Shown here: positions 39,265 through 52,687 of the stretch, piece by piece | How the letters are laid out: every line of letters begins with the position of its first letter | How positions within the stretch are numbered: the first letter of the stretch is position 1 | Assembly: GCA_036872755.1 (NCBI GenBank) | Contig: JAVHNS010000009.1 | Coordinates: 868,001-932,000, forward strand | Source of the DNA: Orbilia blumenaviensis | Lineage: Eukaryota > Ascomycota > Orbiliomycetes > Orbiliales > Orbiliaceae | Direction: 5' to 3' | DNA length: 64,000 bases | Notes under the pieces: model-generated | Told to the model about the DNA's origin: nothing | What the model saw: the letters and a program-made list of their open reading frames with translations, nothing else | The model's database searches: none | Position numbers and translations under genes: made by a program

Positions 39265-42200
39265 TTCTAGAGAGCTAACAAACTCGGGTTTATATAGACG
39301 AGGAGGACGATGACATCATCTACAGCGGCACAAAGTCCATAGCACCAGTTGTGTGCTATGGCATGATTTTGAAGGTGCAAGCTTCAATCGCAGTCATCCC
39401 GGACCCCCCACCAAATCTGGATCCTTTGGGCTTTGGGCGAATGTGGCCTAAAATCCCGGTCTCATTGACGAGAGGAGAGCCGCGGAGCTCCTGGGTGGTC
39501 AATTTGACTACAGCGTCGGGCAGGAATGTTGGGACTTTGAGAGGAGCGAATGCTAAAGCGATGGCTTCGCTGATGGATCTTGGGCTGGTTGATCGGACAC
39601 AAGCAATAATTTTGCCAAGATACAAAGGCTTCGAAGTCGCTGGGCAGCCAACTTCGCAGAGTGTGGTAGGTGGATTTTGGGATGGTCTGGCGGATGCTAC
39701 TCTAAGGGGGTTTAATGCTGATTTTAAACAAAATGTGTAGGAAATGACAATAACGCTCTACGGTACGGAAGGGAATGCTAGGAAAGTTGGGAAAATGCTC
39801 AGACAACATAACATTGTCCTCCAGGACCCTATTGAAAAGGATCCGAAGTTTCCATACAAAAACCCGCAGTACCCAGAGGAGCAACAGCAGAATGGTAACT
39901 CTTACATGGCTGCAGCGGATCGTGCCAGACTCGGCAAGGCTACTTATTCGATAAGGACGACTGAGGAGGTCAAGAACGAGATCACGGCTGTGTTGGATTC
40001 TTTGGAGAAGGTCCAAGTTCTGGAGGAGACGGAAGCAGACCCGCGGATTACGACATCACTATTGCCACATCAAAAACAGGGACTGAACTTTATGCTGCAG
40101 AAGGAAGGCGATAGGACGTACGAGCAAGATGATGGGACCTCTTTCTGGAAAATGAAGTTTTCGCCAGGAGGAGCGAGGATGTATCATAATGTTATTACCG
40201 GGCAGCACACAAGGTCAAAGCCACAATCATGCTTGGGTGGTATTTTGGCCGATGACATGGGTCTTGGAAAAACGGTAAGATGGTATAAATATGAATGGGC
40301 TCAAGGGTTACCGATAGCTAACAGTGGAATAGCTCACCGTTTTATCATTGATTGTTACAACGCTTCAGGACGCTATTGCATTTGGCAGGAAACAAAAGAC
40401 GAGCGCGGCTAGTGACCATGATCTTTCGGTCATGTACGCGAAAAGCACTCTGCTTATCTGCCCTCTATCTGTTCTCGTCAACTGGGAAGACCAGATCAGA
40501 GCACACATTGTTCCAGATGCAATCTCATATTACGTTTATCATGGGAACAATCGCCTATCCGATCTTAACGAACTTGCAAAATACGACATGGTTATCACAA
40601 CATACGCCCTAGCAGCTAGCGATTTTGGAAAAGCCCAGAAGGATAATTCGGGTGTTTTACAGAAGATTCATTGGTTCCGGATTGTTCTTGATGGTGTGCG
40701 ATCACTTTGGGTTTTTCTGAGAGAAGGGTAGAAGTTCGGCTAATCGGTTGAATTTATAGAGGCACATACGATTCGAGAACAGAATACGGTGCAATCGAAG
40801 GCGATCTGCAATATGGAAGCGTCGAGAAGATGGGCAGTTACAGGAACACCGGTTCAAAGTATGTAGGGATTTGGAGCTTGAGGGGAGGTAAAAATGCTGA
40901 CAATTGAGTAGACAGGCTTGATGATCTTGGCACGTTGATCAAATTTCTGAGGCTCAGTCCCTTTGATGTTCGGTCGCAGTTCAACCAATACATATCTGCA
41001 CCTCTCAAGGTAAATATCATTCTGCTTTTATTTTTCTAGGCATCGGTGACTAACATCTGGATCTAGTCCGGAGACCCCACCAGTATGGACAAGCTTCGAG
41101 TTCTTGTTGATAGTGTTGCTTTGCGGCGACGGAAGGACAGAATCGATCTCCCAACCAAACACGACAGGACAGTTCAGCTTCAATTTAGTCGAGACGAGCA
41201 AGAATTATATGATGCAACATCACGCCAATCGAGGTACAAGATTGATATGGTTGCGAAACAGGGTCATCTTAGTGGGAAAGCCTATGTTCACATCCTTCAA
41301 ACGATTCTTCGACTGCGAATGATTTGCGCATCTCGAGACCTACTTGGCGATGAAGACACCGCTGGACTAATTTCTTCCAACGCAATTGATATCGATTCGC
41401 TTACTGATGAAGAGACGCACGCTATGAGCAAGAAACAAGCCTTTGAGATCTATAACTTGATGAAGGAGTCTGACGAGGATATATGTTACACCTGCCAGAA
41501 AAAAGTTAGTCCTTTGACTGCCAGGGATGGTACACCGACAAATCAGGACGCCAATTCACCCTTTGGGCATATTACATCTTGTCCCCATCTTTTCTGCACA
41601 GAGTGTGGGCCGAAATATTTGGAGAGCCTTTTGGAATATGCGAGCATGGGTGATTGGACTAGCTGTCCACTTTGCCGACAACCGCTTAGGATTGGCCTTC
41701 GAGAATTAAAGACTTCTGATGATCCGAGCTTGCAAAAGGATGAAAACGGAAAGCGAAAAGTGGTTTACAGGAATCCTAGTACGAAGATCATGCAATTAGT
41801 CGCCGATTTGTTGGATAATAGGAAGATGGGAGATGATAAGGGTAGAATCAAAAGGTGAGCACTTATCTCGATCCTAATAATCTGCAACGGGTATCCTAAT
41901 AGAGTCTTATCGTTAGCGTGATATTTTCTGGTTGGACTATGCATCTCGATCTAATCGAGTTTGCTCTTGAGAAGGTTGGAATCAAATGGACGAGAATCGA
42001 CGGGAAGATGAATCGCGGGCAGCGTGCCGATTCGCTCACCCGATTCCGCGACGACCCAGATATCGAAGCTATCCTTGTCAGCATTAGTGCCGGTGGCGTT
42101 GGTCTTAACTTAACGGCCGCATCCCGAGTCTACGTCATGGAACCACAATTCAACCCTGCGGCGGAGGCGCAAGCTATTGATCGTGTGCACCGCTTGGGGC

Positions 42201-42373
42201 AGGAAAGGGAGGTTTGGTGCACTCGATATATTATGGAGGGCTCGTTTGAAGAGAAGATTGTGGAGTTACAACAGAAGAAGTTAAGGATTGCGGACTTAAG
42301 TATGACGCAGGGTAAGACTAAGAGGCAGCGAGCGCAGGATAAGATTGATGATCTGAGGGAACTATTTAGGTAG
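38352..42373 (+). CDS. SNF2-family helicase-like ATPase with RING finger (Rad5/HLTF-like)
   Basis: Exons 38352-39198, 39298-39665, 39741-40274, 40333-40693, 40760-40858, 40912-41009, 41067-41854 and 41917-42373 give 1183 residues. The head (1-280) is low complexity: His/Asn/Gln-rich, then Gly/Ser, then polyGln. A conserved block at about 285-405 sits where Rad5-like proteins carry HIRAN, but I cannot confirm HIRAN. ATPase motifs: LLPHQKQGL, I = DDMGLGKT (to 583), Ia = LLICPLSVLVNW, II = DEAH (703-706, split by an intron), III = AVTGTPVQN. The RING (about 908-972) reads CYTC...CPHLFCTEC...CPLC. Motifs V-VI are in the last exon (SAGGVGLNLTAASRV, QAIDRVHRLGQ). The order ATPase-RING-helicase C is that of Rad5/HLTF ubiquitin-ligase translocases in post-replication repair, and of several less-studied fungal paralogues; which it is remains open. 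An in-frame TAG at 39738 is within the intron 39666-39740. Confidence 0.9.
39234..39263 (+). repeat. T30 tract in first intron of the helicase gene
   Basis: Thirty uninterrupted T residues lie between the donor at 39199 and the acceptor ending at 39297. The tract would serve as an extreme polypyrimidine stretch and is prone to length change. Confidence 0.9.
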
Positions 42374-44238
42374 TAGGCCAGCGTTGTTGTTTTGGTCACT
42401 TCCCTAGTTTGAGGCATTCGTCCCCCCCCTCGTTTTTTTATTATTATTTACCTTTCTGTCCCTTCCCAACTTCAACACAGGGAATGGTATCGAGACGATA
42501 TGAATTTTTCGATCTCGCTAGGGCATCTGTTTATTTTGGTGCTATTAATTATTGTATGAACTCATATACAAATGGAGTTTAATGGTAGGAAGGATCGAGG
42601 GATGTTATGAACAGAGAAAGATGCTGCATGCTCAAAAGTTTTTTTTTATTTTTATCTTTTCTTCCCCCTATTTAGTCCATGAAGGCTGTTAATTTGTTTT
42701 TTCCCCCCCCCACTCATATCTCGTTCGCGAATTCCCTTAACCTTGGTCAATCGAGCATTATTCTGTGGATGTTCTTTTAGCGACTGGTCATTTACATGTC
42801 TTTTTTGCTCTTGCAGCTGGTTTTCACAGTCTCTCTCCCTACGCTTCACCGTTATTTGCATTGCATTGCGCCAGGCTGGCTGTTTTATTCTCTTTTCCTT
42901 TTTCCTGATTTTTTTTTTGTTTTCTGGATTACTATGTTATCATCATCATCAACATGCATTCTGTAGACTAGATTGCGGGAATGGTTTGTTAATTAAGAAC
43001 CCCCGCCGATATTACAGTTCGTGAGAAACCTTTTTATTGTTATCAGGGGTTTAGAACTTTTTGTCTTTTTAAATTTGTTAGAAGGGTGGATTTAGAATCT
43101 CGATAAGTAATTTCTCTGTGTACTAATAGTAGCTTATCTTTCTCTTTTTGGATTTTTTGTAGACATTGGTATCTGTGGTTGAGCATCACCAATAGCAGAT
43201 ACGAGGCTGTGATAATTTATATGCAGCCGGCAGTTCGACTATAGCTCGGCATGGTCTAAGAAATCCGTGCTGTTTATCCTGTTTTTATGATAGTCTCGAG
43301 AAATGGTTAACTTCCAATTATTTGGGCCTAACGGCTATGAGAATAGAAAGGACCTAATGGAGGCTCTCATATCACGAAGTCGAAGATAAAAACTTACAAA
43401 CCTATATTCTATCGATTCTACCACATTGAACCTTGGAGTTGATTATACCATACCGCGACAGCTGATAAACACCTGGAACCCAGCAAAGAGCCTGTAAGCT
43501 TAGTGTAGTGTGACCAGGAAACTCATATCCGGGAGAAATCTTAGTTCGGCTGAGCTGAGCTGAGAAATCAACGCAAACGACAAGTAAAATGCAACAGACC
43601 GACGACTTTGACTTTGGGGGGGAATTAGGCCAGCCTTTCTGGAAGAGCCGCAAGATCAATTGCTTTTGAGGGCTTATTGGTACGCCTAAATTTCCATCTT
43701 TTGAAAACTAGGATGTAAATCTGATTGGTGGAGTGTTAAGTCGGTGTGTATGTCAGCACCATAGACTTGTTCACGCCCGCTCGATCGATGCTATGCAATT
43801 GCGGTCGCCAAACCCTGTGCAATCCACGGGTGAGCTAGCATATATGCACATACAGTCGAGCACAGACTTTCGGCTCTGAACTGCATTGATTTCGAAATAA
43901 CGGGTACCTAGGCTGTCAAGAAGAGCTCCTTGTCTCCAAGACCATAAATGGCACAGCATCCAATCAATTGCGCGACTGTAGGAGACCTGGAAACCCGACT
44001 ACATATCGTTATGCATGTATGATACAACATCATTCAACACTTTTTAACGATCAAGTTCTTTTTTCTTGTGATAACTCAATAGTGAATATTATAAATCAAA
44101 GATTCAAATCTGGTTCTCTCCGGACCAGATGCCGCGGGAGAGTAGGTCGGTTGACTTAGTTGAATTTCCGAATCTGGAACTGTAAAAGAGTCTCGTGTCC
44201 AAGGGGGGCTTGGATCTACCATCCAATAAGACGAGGAT
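42374..44238. other. Intergenic; helicase 3' flank up to Copia insertion
   Basis: No gene supported. T-rich 3' flank to about 43100, then ordinary sequence. A TACCTAGG motif lies near 43905. Base composition is normal right up to the target duplication at 44239. Confidence 0.5.
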
Positions 44239-44243
44239 AGGCC
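44239..44243 (+). repeat. Left target-site duplication AGGCC
   Basis: AGGCC lies directly before the first TG of the left LTR and is repeated exactly at 51570-51574, directly after the last CA of the right LTR. Confidence 0.9.
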
Positions 44244-44487
44244 TGTTGAAATCTAGCTATGCGCTTGTAGATTGATAACTTGATTATTCTCTCGAACTGC
44301 AGTACGGCTTTGATCCTGTCTATTATATATAAGAAGATAACTAGTATTTTTTTGATAGAGGTTTAATTTTTTGCAAAATTTTCACTTTGATTGATGAGCT
44401 TTTGTAAATATAAAATTAGTGGTTATGTATTATTGGATCTACTGTATGAGGTTTATAGTGGTGGTTAGTGATTTTTATATTTTAATA
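44244..44487 (-). repeat. Left LTR (3' LTR in element orientation)
   Basis: 244 bp, beginning TGTTGAAATCTAG on the plus strand. Its outer half keeps G and C (CTCTCGAACTGCAGTACGGC); its inner half is A+T-converted (ATTTTTATATTTTAATA). It matches the right LTR position by position, differing almost only by transitions. Confidence 0.9.
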
Positions 44488-47400
44488 TTTTTATTAAGTT
44501 AGGTTGTCTTAATTTTATATATTAATTAATTTTTTTACTAATTTTAATTTTATATTTTTAAATTAATTTTTAATTAATTTAAAGTGTTGATTTAGGAAGG
44601 GTTTTTTGAGGAAATATATAAATAATTTTTTGTTAAATTGAATTTAATTTTTTTTCTTTTTTTTTATAATTTTATTAATTAGTTAATTATTAATTTTTTT
44701 AAATAATTAAATATGTTTTTGGTGATTATATATTTATTTAATTATATGTTAGATATTATTGAAGTTTTTAAATAATTTAAAATGATTTTTTTGCATATAT
44801 ATTAGTTATATGGTTATTTTATTGTAAAAATAATATTACTTAAATGTTCTGGGTTGGTTTTTGAGATTTTTAATATTAAAAAAATAAAAAAATTTATTTT
44901 ATATTAGAAATTAATTTACTAATTAAAATATAAGCTTAATAAAAAAAAACTCAAATCATTGTTTTAAACAAAAGGTTATTTTCAAATATATTTTTGTAAA
45001 AATATTTTTTATAATTAGTTATGTTAATAATTATATAATATATTTATTAAATAAAATAAGTAATTAAATCCATTTTTCAATTAATTAATTTACTAATTAT
45101 TTTTCTAATTTAATTAATTTAAATAATAAAATTAAAAACCATTATTGTTTGTTAGGTTTATTTTAAAAATAAAAATTTTTTTAATTTATACAAAAATCTT
45201 TTTAAAAAGAATAATAAAATTTATAATAATTATACTTATAATTATAAAATATATAATAATATAATTATTTGGGTTTATTTTTATTTTAAATTAAAAAAAT
45301 CTTATTATACTTAAAAAATAAAAAATTTAATTAAATAATTACCTAAATATAATAGTGATTATTTTTTTTCTAAATATAAAAATTTAGTTAATAAGAAATT
45401 TTATTAAAAGATTTTAATAATCTATAATTTAAAAAAAAAATTTTTTAAAAAAATTACCTCAAAGATTGCTAAAAAAATAACTAAAAAAATAATTAAGAAG
45501 GTGATTTTAAAGATTTCTAGTATTAAAAAAAAATTTAGTTTTAAATCTTTTTTTGATATTAGTTCAAAATCTAATTTAGAATTTAATTTTAAGTTAATTT
45601 TTAGTTTTAAATCTAATTTTAATTTTAATTTTAATTTTAATTTTAATTCTGATTTTGAATTTAAGAATATTATTATAATTGTATTTAATTTTTGTTTTGA
45701 AGTTAATATTTAATTAAAAAAAATTAAAAATTTAGTTTAGAATATTATTAATAAAAAATCTAATTTTAAATTTAATTTTAAAATTTAATTAAAAAATTTT
45801 TGTTTTGAAAATAATAAAACAAAAAATAAATTTAATAAAAATTAATTATTTGAATTTTTATTAAATAAGAAATATAATATTGAGGTTGATTTTGTTTTTG
45901 ATGATGAAAAGGTTTTAATTAAAATATTTGGGATTTTTGACCAATCAAAATTTGAGGGTATTATAGTTAATAATGATTTTAATTTTAATAAAAAAAAAGT
46001 TTCTAATAAAAAAAAGATTAATGTTGTAGAAGTTGTTATATTAATTGTAGTTTTTATTTAATTAAAATCTATCAAATTAAAATAATAATTTAATAATAAT
46101 TAAATTATTAATTATAATATTTAAATTATTTATAATAATAATAATATTAATAATAAATTAAATAATAATAACATAATTATAATTTTTAATTTAAATTAAA
46201 TTTTTAATATATATATTTTTTAATTAAGTTTTTTTATTAATTTCTTTTATTTTATTTTTAATATTTTTAATTTTATATATTTAATTTAAAATAATTAAAA
46301 ATCTTTTTATTTTTTTTATAATTTTAGTTATATAATTTATATAATTAAATATTAAATAAAAATTAAAAATTTTTAATTTATAATATTTTATTTTATTATA
46401 GTAATTATAATTCTTTTTTTACTAAATACTATAATTATAAATCTTCTTAAACAATTTTATTAAAAATTTTTTTAATTTATAAAAAAAATATTTTTTTAAA
46501 TAAAAACAATAATTAATTTAAAAAAAAAATACTACCTATTCTTAATAAAAATTAAAAAAAAATAAATAAAATTAAAATAATAATTTCTTTAATAATTTAA
46601 TAAATATATCTATCATATTATCAACTAAAATTATATACTTAACCATAAAATATTTTCAATTATATAAATTTCTAATTATATAAAAACAAATATTAACATA
46701 TTTTATTTAATTATAATTTTTAAAATTTATTATTAAACATTCAATTATTCCATTATTTATATAAAAATTAATTTATATATTTAATTATATATTTAATATA
46801 ATTAAAATTTATTTAATTTATATTATATTTTTAACAACTTTAAATATAATTATATATTTAATATATTAAATATTTGTAATTATCATAATTTACTTTTTAA
46901 ATTTCTATATTAAAAAACTTTTTTCTAAAAATTATAAATAATCTCTAATAAATTTACAATCATCAATATTTCTTATTTAATTTAAATCTGAATATTTTAT
47001 TAATTTAAATTTTATTTTTCTTCCTAACATTAAATAAAAATTTTTAATTTTTTCAAAATATTTCATAATATAATAAATAACTTTAATATATTTTATTTTT
47101 AATATTAAACTAAATTATAAAAATTTATCAATAATAAATACTAAATTAAATTTAATAAAAATTATTAAATATATATATTAATTAATTAATTATTAATACT
47201 AATTTTTGATTATTTTAATTAAATCTTTACCACAATTTTTAAAAATATTGTTTTTTATAAAAATTTTAATAACATTACAACCAATCATTTTATATCTTTT
47301 TAATATAATTTTAATATTAATTTATTAATATAATTTAATTATTCATTTTTTATAATTATATTTAATTGAAATTCTTAAAAAAAATTTAGTTTTTTTTAAA

Positions 47401-50400
47401 TCAATTATTTCATAATTAATTTTTAAATTTTATTTAATTTGTTTTATAATTTTAATAATTAATATAATTATTAATATATCATCAATATATAATAATATTA
47501 TTATGTTTAATATTTAATTAATAAATAAATTTTTATTATTTATATAAAATTCAAAATTTAATTTTCTTAATTTTTAATTTATATTAATATATTAAATTTT
47601 TAATAATTATTTTAAATTATATAAAATTTTATATAATTTTAAATAAAGTTTTTTTATATTAATTAATATTTTATTTTTATAATTTTTTAATAATTATATA
47701 TAAATTTTTTTTTTTAAATAAATATATAAAAAAATAATTTTAATATTTAATTAATATAATTCTAAATTAAAAAATATAATAATTATAATAAATATTTAAA
47801 ATATAATTAATTTAATTATTAATATATATATATTTAAATTTTAATTAAATTAAAAATTTTTTTTTATTATTAATTTTATTTTATATTTGATTATATTTTA
47901 TTTTTAATTATTTATTAATTTTTTAATTTTAAAAATTTATTTATTTACTAATATTTTTATTTATTTTAATAATTTTATTAATAAAAATAATTTATTAATT
48001 TAATAAAATTTTAATTTTTTTTTAATAATTTACTTTTATTATTATTAATTTTTTTTTTTTATAATTTTATTATAAAATTTTAAATTTTATTTTAAATTTA
48101 TTTTATTTATTTATATTAAATTAGTTTATTTTTTTATTATTTTAATTATATAGCCATATTTAATTTAAATAAATTTTATAATTGATTTTAAAAATTTAAA
48201 TTTTTTTTTTATTATAAAAGTTTTTTATTTATTTTATTGAATTTATGAGTTTGAATTTTTAGTTATATTTTTTTTTTTTTTTAAAAAAATAACTTTTACT
48301 ATAAATTTAGATATAATTATTAGTATATTATTTTTATTAATTATTTATATTAATAAATTTTTAATTAATTTTACTAAAAATAAATTTTTTATTAATATTA
48401 CTTTATTTTATATTAAAAGATTTTTTTTTAATTTTTTAATTAAATTATTTTTTTTTAATTCAATTGTTTTAAAAAATAAATTATTAATTAATTTTATATT
48501 TTTTATTTTTAAATCTAATTATATATTTAATACTTAATTTTTTGAAATTATAAATTGTTTAATTTTTTAATTTTATTAAAAATTATATTTAATTAAAATT
48601 AAAATTTTTAATCTTTCTAAATTAAAAAAAATATTTTCTTTTTAATTTAAATTTTTTATTATTTTGACTTTTATTTTATTATATATTTTATATAAAATAA
48701 TATTTTTTTAATATAATTTAAAAATATAATTAATATAATTTTATTATTAAATTTATTATATTTTAATTTTTTTAATATTTTATATTAGCAAAAATAATTA
48801 AAAAATTTTAAATATAAAAAATTTAATTTTTTTTTATTTATAATTTTTTAAAAAAATATTTTATTAAATATTCCCTTTAAAAAAAATCTATTTTTAATAT
48901 ATACAATTATAATTATAATTTTTTTTTAAAAAATGATTAATAATTTTAATTAATAAAGTATTATAATTATAATTATTATTAATATATTAATTTATTGTTT
49001 TAAAATATTATTAAAATTTTAATTATATAAAAATAATAATTTAAAATTAATACTTTTTATTTTTAATAAATTTTTAAATTTCTTATTATTATAAATTAAA
49101 TTATTATTATTTTTAAATTTTTTCATTTTTAAAAATTTATTTTATTATTTTATAATTATTATTTTAATTAATAATAAATTAAAATAATTATATATTTTAA
49201 TTATAAATTTAATTATTTTAATTTAAATTTATTATAAATAATTATTAATAAAAATTATAAAATATTTAATTTTTTTTATAATAATTGATAATATATTTAA
49301 ATAATTAAAATAAATCATTTTCCAAAATTAATTATTTTTAATTATTTTTTTATTTTAATAATATTTTTTTTTTTTTTTTGTTATTATATAAATTTAATAT
49401 TATAATATTTTTTTTAAATTTATTTTTAAAATTAAATTTATTAAAATCAATAAATTAATTAAAATTTAATAATTTATATAATTTAAAATATTATATTATT
49501 ATATAAATTTTACAATTATAATAAATTTTTTTAAAATTATTTTTAAATTTTTTAAATTTTTTAATATAAATAAATTAAAGTTTGGATTTTCAATTTTATT
49601 TAATTTATTAATTAATATTTTAATTGTGTATAAAATTTAAATTTTATTATTTATTGAATATGTTTTAATTATTAAATTATTTTTAAGGTTTATAATTTAT
49701 AAGGTTTTGTTAAAGATAATTATATATTTTTTTTGAGTTAGAGTTGTAATTAATAATAATTTTTAAATTAATTTAAATATTTAATATATTTTTATTTTTA
49801 AATTTAATATAATTTATATTTTATTTTAATTATAAATATTTATTATTAATTTATTAACCACAATTATAATTATAAAATTCTCAAACAAAATATATTTTAT
49901 TAAATTTTTTTTATTTATAATAAAATAAATGGAAATTTTTAAATTTAATATTCAAGAAATTAAATTAATTAATCAATTAATAATTACCATATTAATTAAT
50001 AAATTATTTATTTTATTATTATTAAAAAAATTTTTAAAAAAATCATTTTTTAAATTTAAAATATTATTTTAAATATTATTTATTTTTATAAATACTATAT
50101 TCACTTAATAATTTTATTTTAATTTTTTTAATTATTTAACTACTTTTCTAAATTTATATTTTCTTATAATATATTTAAATTTAATATAATAATAATAATT
50201 TTTAATTATTTTTAATTATATATTATTTTTAATTATTAGTTATTATTTATTATTTTTATTTTTATTTTTATTATTTTCTTTTTATTTATTTTTTTTATTA
50301 TCTTTTTTTTTATTTTTATTTTTATTTTTATTTTTATTATTATTTTATTTAAAATTTTTAATTAATTAATAATTAATAAAAGTTAAATTAATTAAAATAT

Positions 50401-51325
50401 TAAAAACATTATTATTAAAATATAATTTAATATTTATTTAAAATAATTAATTTATTATTTTTTTAATAATATATTCTAATTATTTTACTAATTAAATTTA
50501 AATTAACTTAATAATTATATTATAATAATTTTAAATTCCATTAAATAATTTATTTTTAAAAATTTTATCATTAATAGTATATAATATATTTTCTAATTAT
50601 TTTTAAATAAATTTAAATTTATTAATCCATTATTAAATACTTTTTTTTTTTTTTATTTAAAAATTTATAAATCAAAAATATAAATTATTAATTATATTAT
50701 AATTAATTTTTAGTTCATAAAAATTATAAATTATTTTTTAAATTATTTTTACCATGTTATAATAATTCAAAACTTACTAAACTATTTAACTTAAACTATT
50801 TATAAAAATCATATATATTTTTTTAGTTTATTTTATCTAAATTTAATATTTAAAATTAGATTCTTCCAACCAAATCCTTCATTTAATATTAACCCTTATA
50901 ATTATATTTTATACTAAATTGTTTTCTTCATTAATTATATATGATTTACTACTGAATTTAATTCTGATTCCTATACTTAATCATATTTGTTCTTTAATAT
51001 AGGCAATTTTAAAGATAATTATATTAATTTATAATTTATAATTATATTTATTATTAATTATTAATTTATATAAATTAACAACTTTCAATATTTTAATTAT
51101 TTAAAATTTTTAAATTAAGTAATTAACTTTATTTAATTGAATGTAGTTTCCATATTTATTATAAATATAAATTTTATTATAATTGGTGTTTATTTAAAAC
51201 TATAGCTTTTATATTTTTATAAAAGAGGATTTTTAAAAAAAAAAAATTTATATATATAATATAAAAATATTAATTTTATTATATATTTATTTTATAATTT
51301 AATAAACTAAACTAGATTTATAACC

Positions 51326-51569
51326 TATTAAAATTTAATTATACACTTATAAATTAATAACTTAATTATTCTCTCAAATTATAATACAGTTTTGGTTTTA
51401 TCTATTATATACAAAAAAATAACTAGTATTTTTTTAATAAAAATTTAATTTTTTGTAGAATTTTCACTTTGACTAATAAACTCTCGCAAATATGAAACTA
51501 GCAATCACATACCACTGGACCCACCGTATGAGGCTTGCGGTGGTGGCTAGTGACCTCTATATTTTGACA
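51326..51569 (-). repeat. Right LTR (5' LTR in element orientation)
   Basis: 244 bp. Its outer half is normal in composition (CCACTGGACCCACCGTATGAGG); its inner half is converted (TATTAAAATTTAATTATACAC). It ends TTTTGACA before the duplication AGGCC. Confidence 0.9.
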
Positions 51570-51574
51570 AGGCC
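51570..51574 (+). repeat. Right target-site duplication AGGCC
   Basis: Exact copy of 44239-44243, directly after the right LTR. Confidence 0.9.
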
Positions 51575-52687
51575 TGGCACATAATGGCACGTTGTTCTAC
51601 TCCATTTCCCGATTAGGAAATGCGCTATAGATGAATGATCGTTTTTACAGACCGTAGATTCTGCACCTCCATCGTATGGGAAGCCTCCTCACTTATCGGT
51701 CGAGCCAATGAATTGTTTAGAATAGCATTCGAATTCCGCCCAGAATAGATGAGGGCATTAAAGGACAGCACAATTACGCCGAGGTGCATTTTTTTTTGTA
51801 AATTGTCCAGCTCTTTTTGCATGCATACAGGAGGCTTTCGATCGAGAATTGGAAACAAGACTACCACCCACGGCCGCGGCGCTCCTCCATTGCATTTATT
51901 GAACAGGCCTTGTCATTGGTATTGCTGTTTCGTAGATTTGATATGATACCAGGGGGGGGGAATCAACAGGGTCTAGAAGATATGGTGCATATCGGTTTGT
52001 TGCGATATATGTGCACACGGAGAGGTGCTATTACCAGATGAGGAAATACACTAGAATCTAGTGATGGAAAATCAGTATCCTTTACGTTGCACGAAATGAA
52101 AGGCTGCATGAATACGGCAGATAACAAGATTTTTGCCCCCAAGTTTTGAGCCGTCTGAGCGGGTATCACATTCTACTGTAGATGTTGAGGTCGGGGCGGA
52201 AGAAGGGAAAGGAGGGGAGGTGGTGGCGGTGGAGGTGGTGGAAGAAGAGGTCGAAGAAGAGCAAGATGGGAGATTGACAGTTGACTGCTCGAGTTTCTGT
52301 TCCAAGTTATGTCGTTTAAAATATCTATAAAGTAATGGTAGTTTTCCTCTAGATGTCTACACTTTGAAGCAGCCATCAAGCTGTTCAATATAGTGTAATA
52401 CCTATATGCCTTTTATAATCTCAAACTTAAAGCCTAAATTGCCTTCTTAGATTGCAGTGCCAAATAGACGGACGTCTCCCTTCGGTATTGTCTTATAGTT
52501 TCAAGGCAGAACAAACCTCATACTGTATCGGTATTCCTCTTACAAACTGTGCTATCAGGTCTTGCTCAGATTAGCCTAGATAAAATCGACCTCTGAAGGT
52601 TCTAATGACTTGGCCCTCTTGACATTTGAGAGGAGAAAGATCGTATATGCTAACGACAAATATGCTATACATGATAGACTGTTCAAC
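51575..52687. other. Intergenic, right flank of Copia element
   Basis: Normal base composition. Minus-strand frames at 51625-51867 and 52072-52375 look partly protein-like; the second is Ser/Thr-rich, from a GGAGGTGG-type repeat near 52195-52255. Neither has a proper start or a recognised domain. A G9 run lies at 51952-51960. Confidence 0.4.

Larger units (their letters stand above)
44244..51569 (-). mobile_element. Full-length RIP-degraded Ty1/Copia LTR retrotransposon
   Basis: A 7326-bp element bounded by two colinear 244-bp LTRs (44244-44487 and 51326-51569) and a perfect 5-bp target duplication. The interior is nearly pure A+T with very few G or C, from transition mutation. Coding orientation is minus: a reverse-transcriptase core YIDD is readable at 47489-47478 on the minus strand, followed about 30 codons later by a DL.KTKFFL.I.I block, the Copia pattern (M.DLG....FLGI). 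On the minus strand the LTR starts TGTCAAAATATAG and ends ATTTCAACA; just inside the right LTR, GGTTATAAATCTAG could be a mutated primer-binding site. No intact frame remains; the longest open stretches, such as 45501-45713, are A+T-driven Phe/Asn/Lys strings. The element is dead. Confidence 0.92.

Noticed and set aside
39738..39740. TAG within the helicase gene as evidence for a pseudogene
   Set aside because: It is the 3' end (GTGTAG) of a 75-bp intron, 39666-39740. Joining GTG 39663-39665 to GAA 39741 keeps frame.
45501..45713. 70-codon open frame in the A+T block
   Set aside because: A Phe/Asn/Lys string caused by TTTTAA-type repeats in RIP-mutated retrotransposon DNA, on the strand opposite the RT relic.
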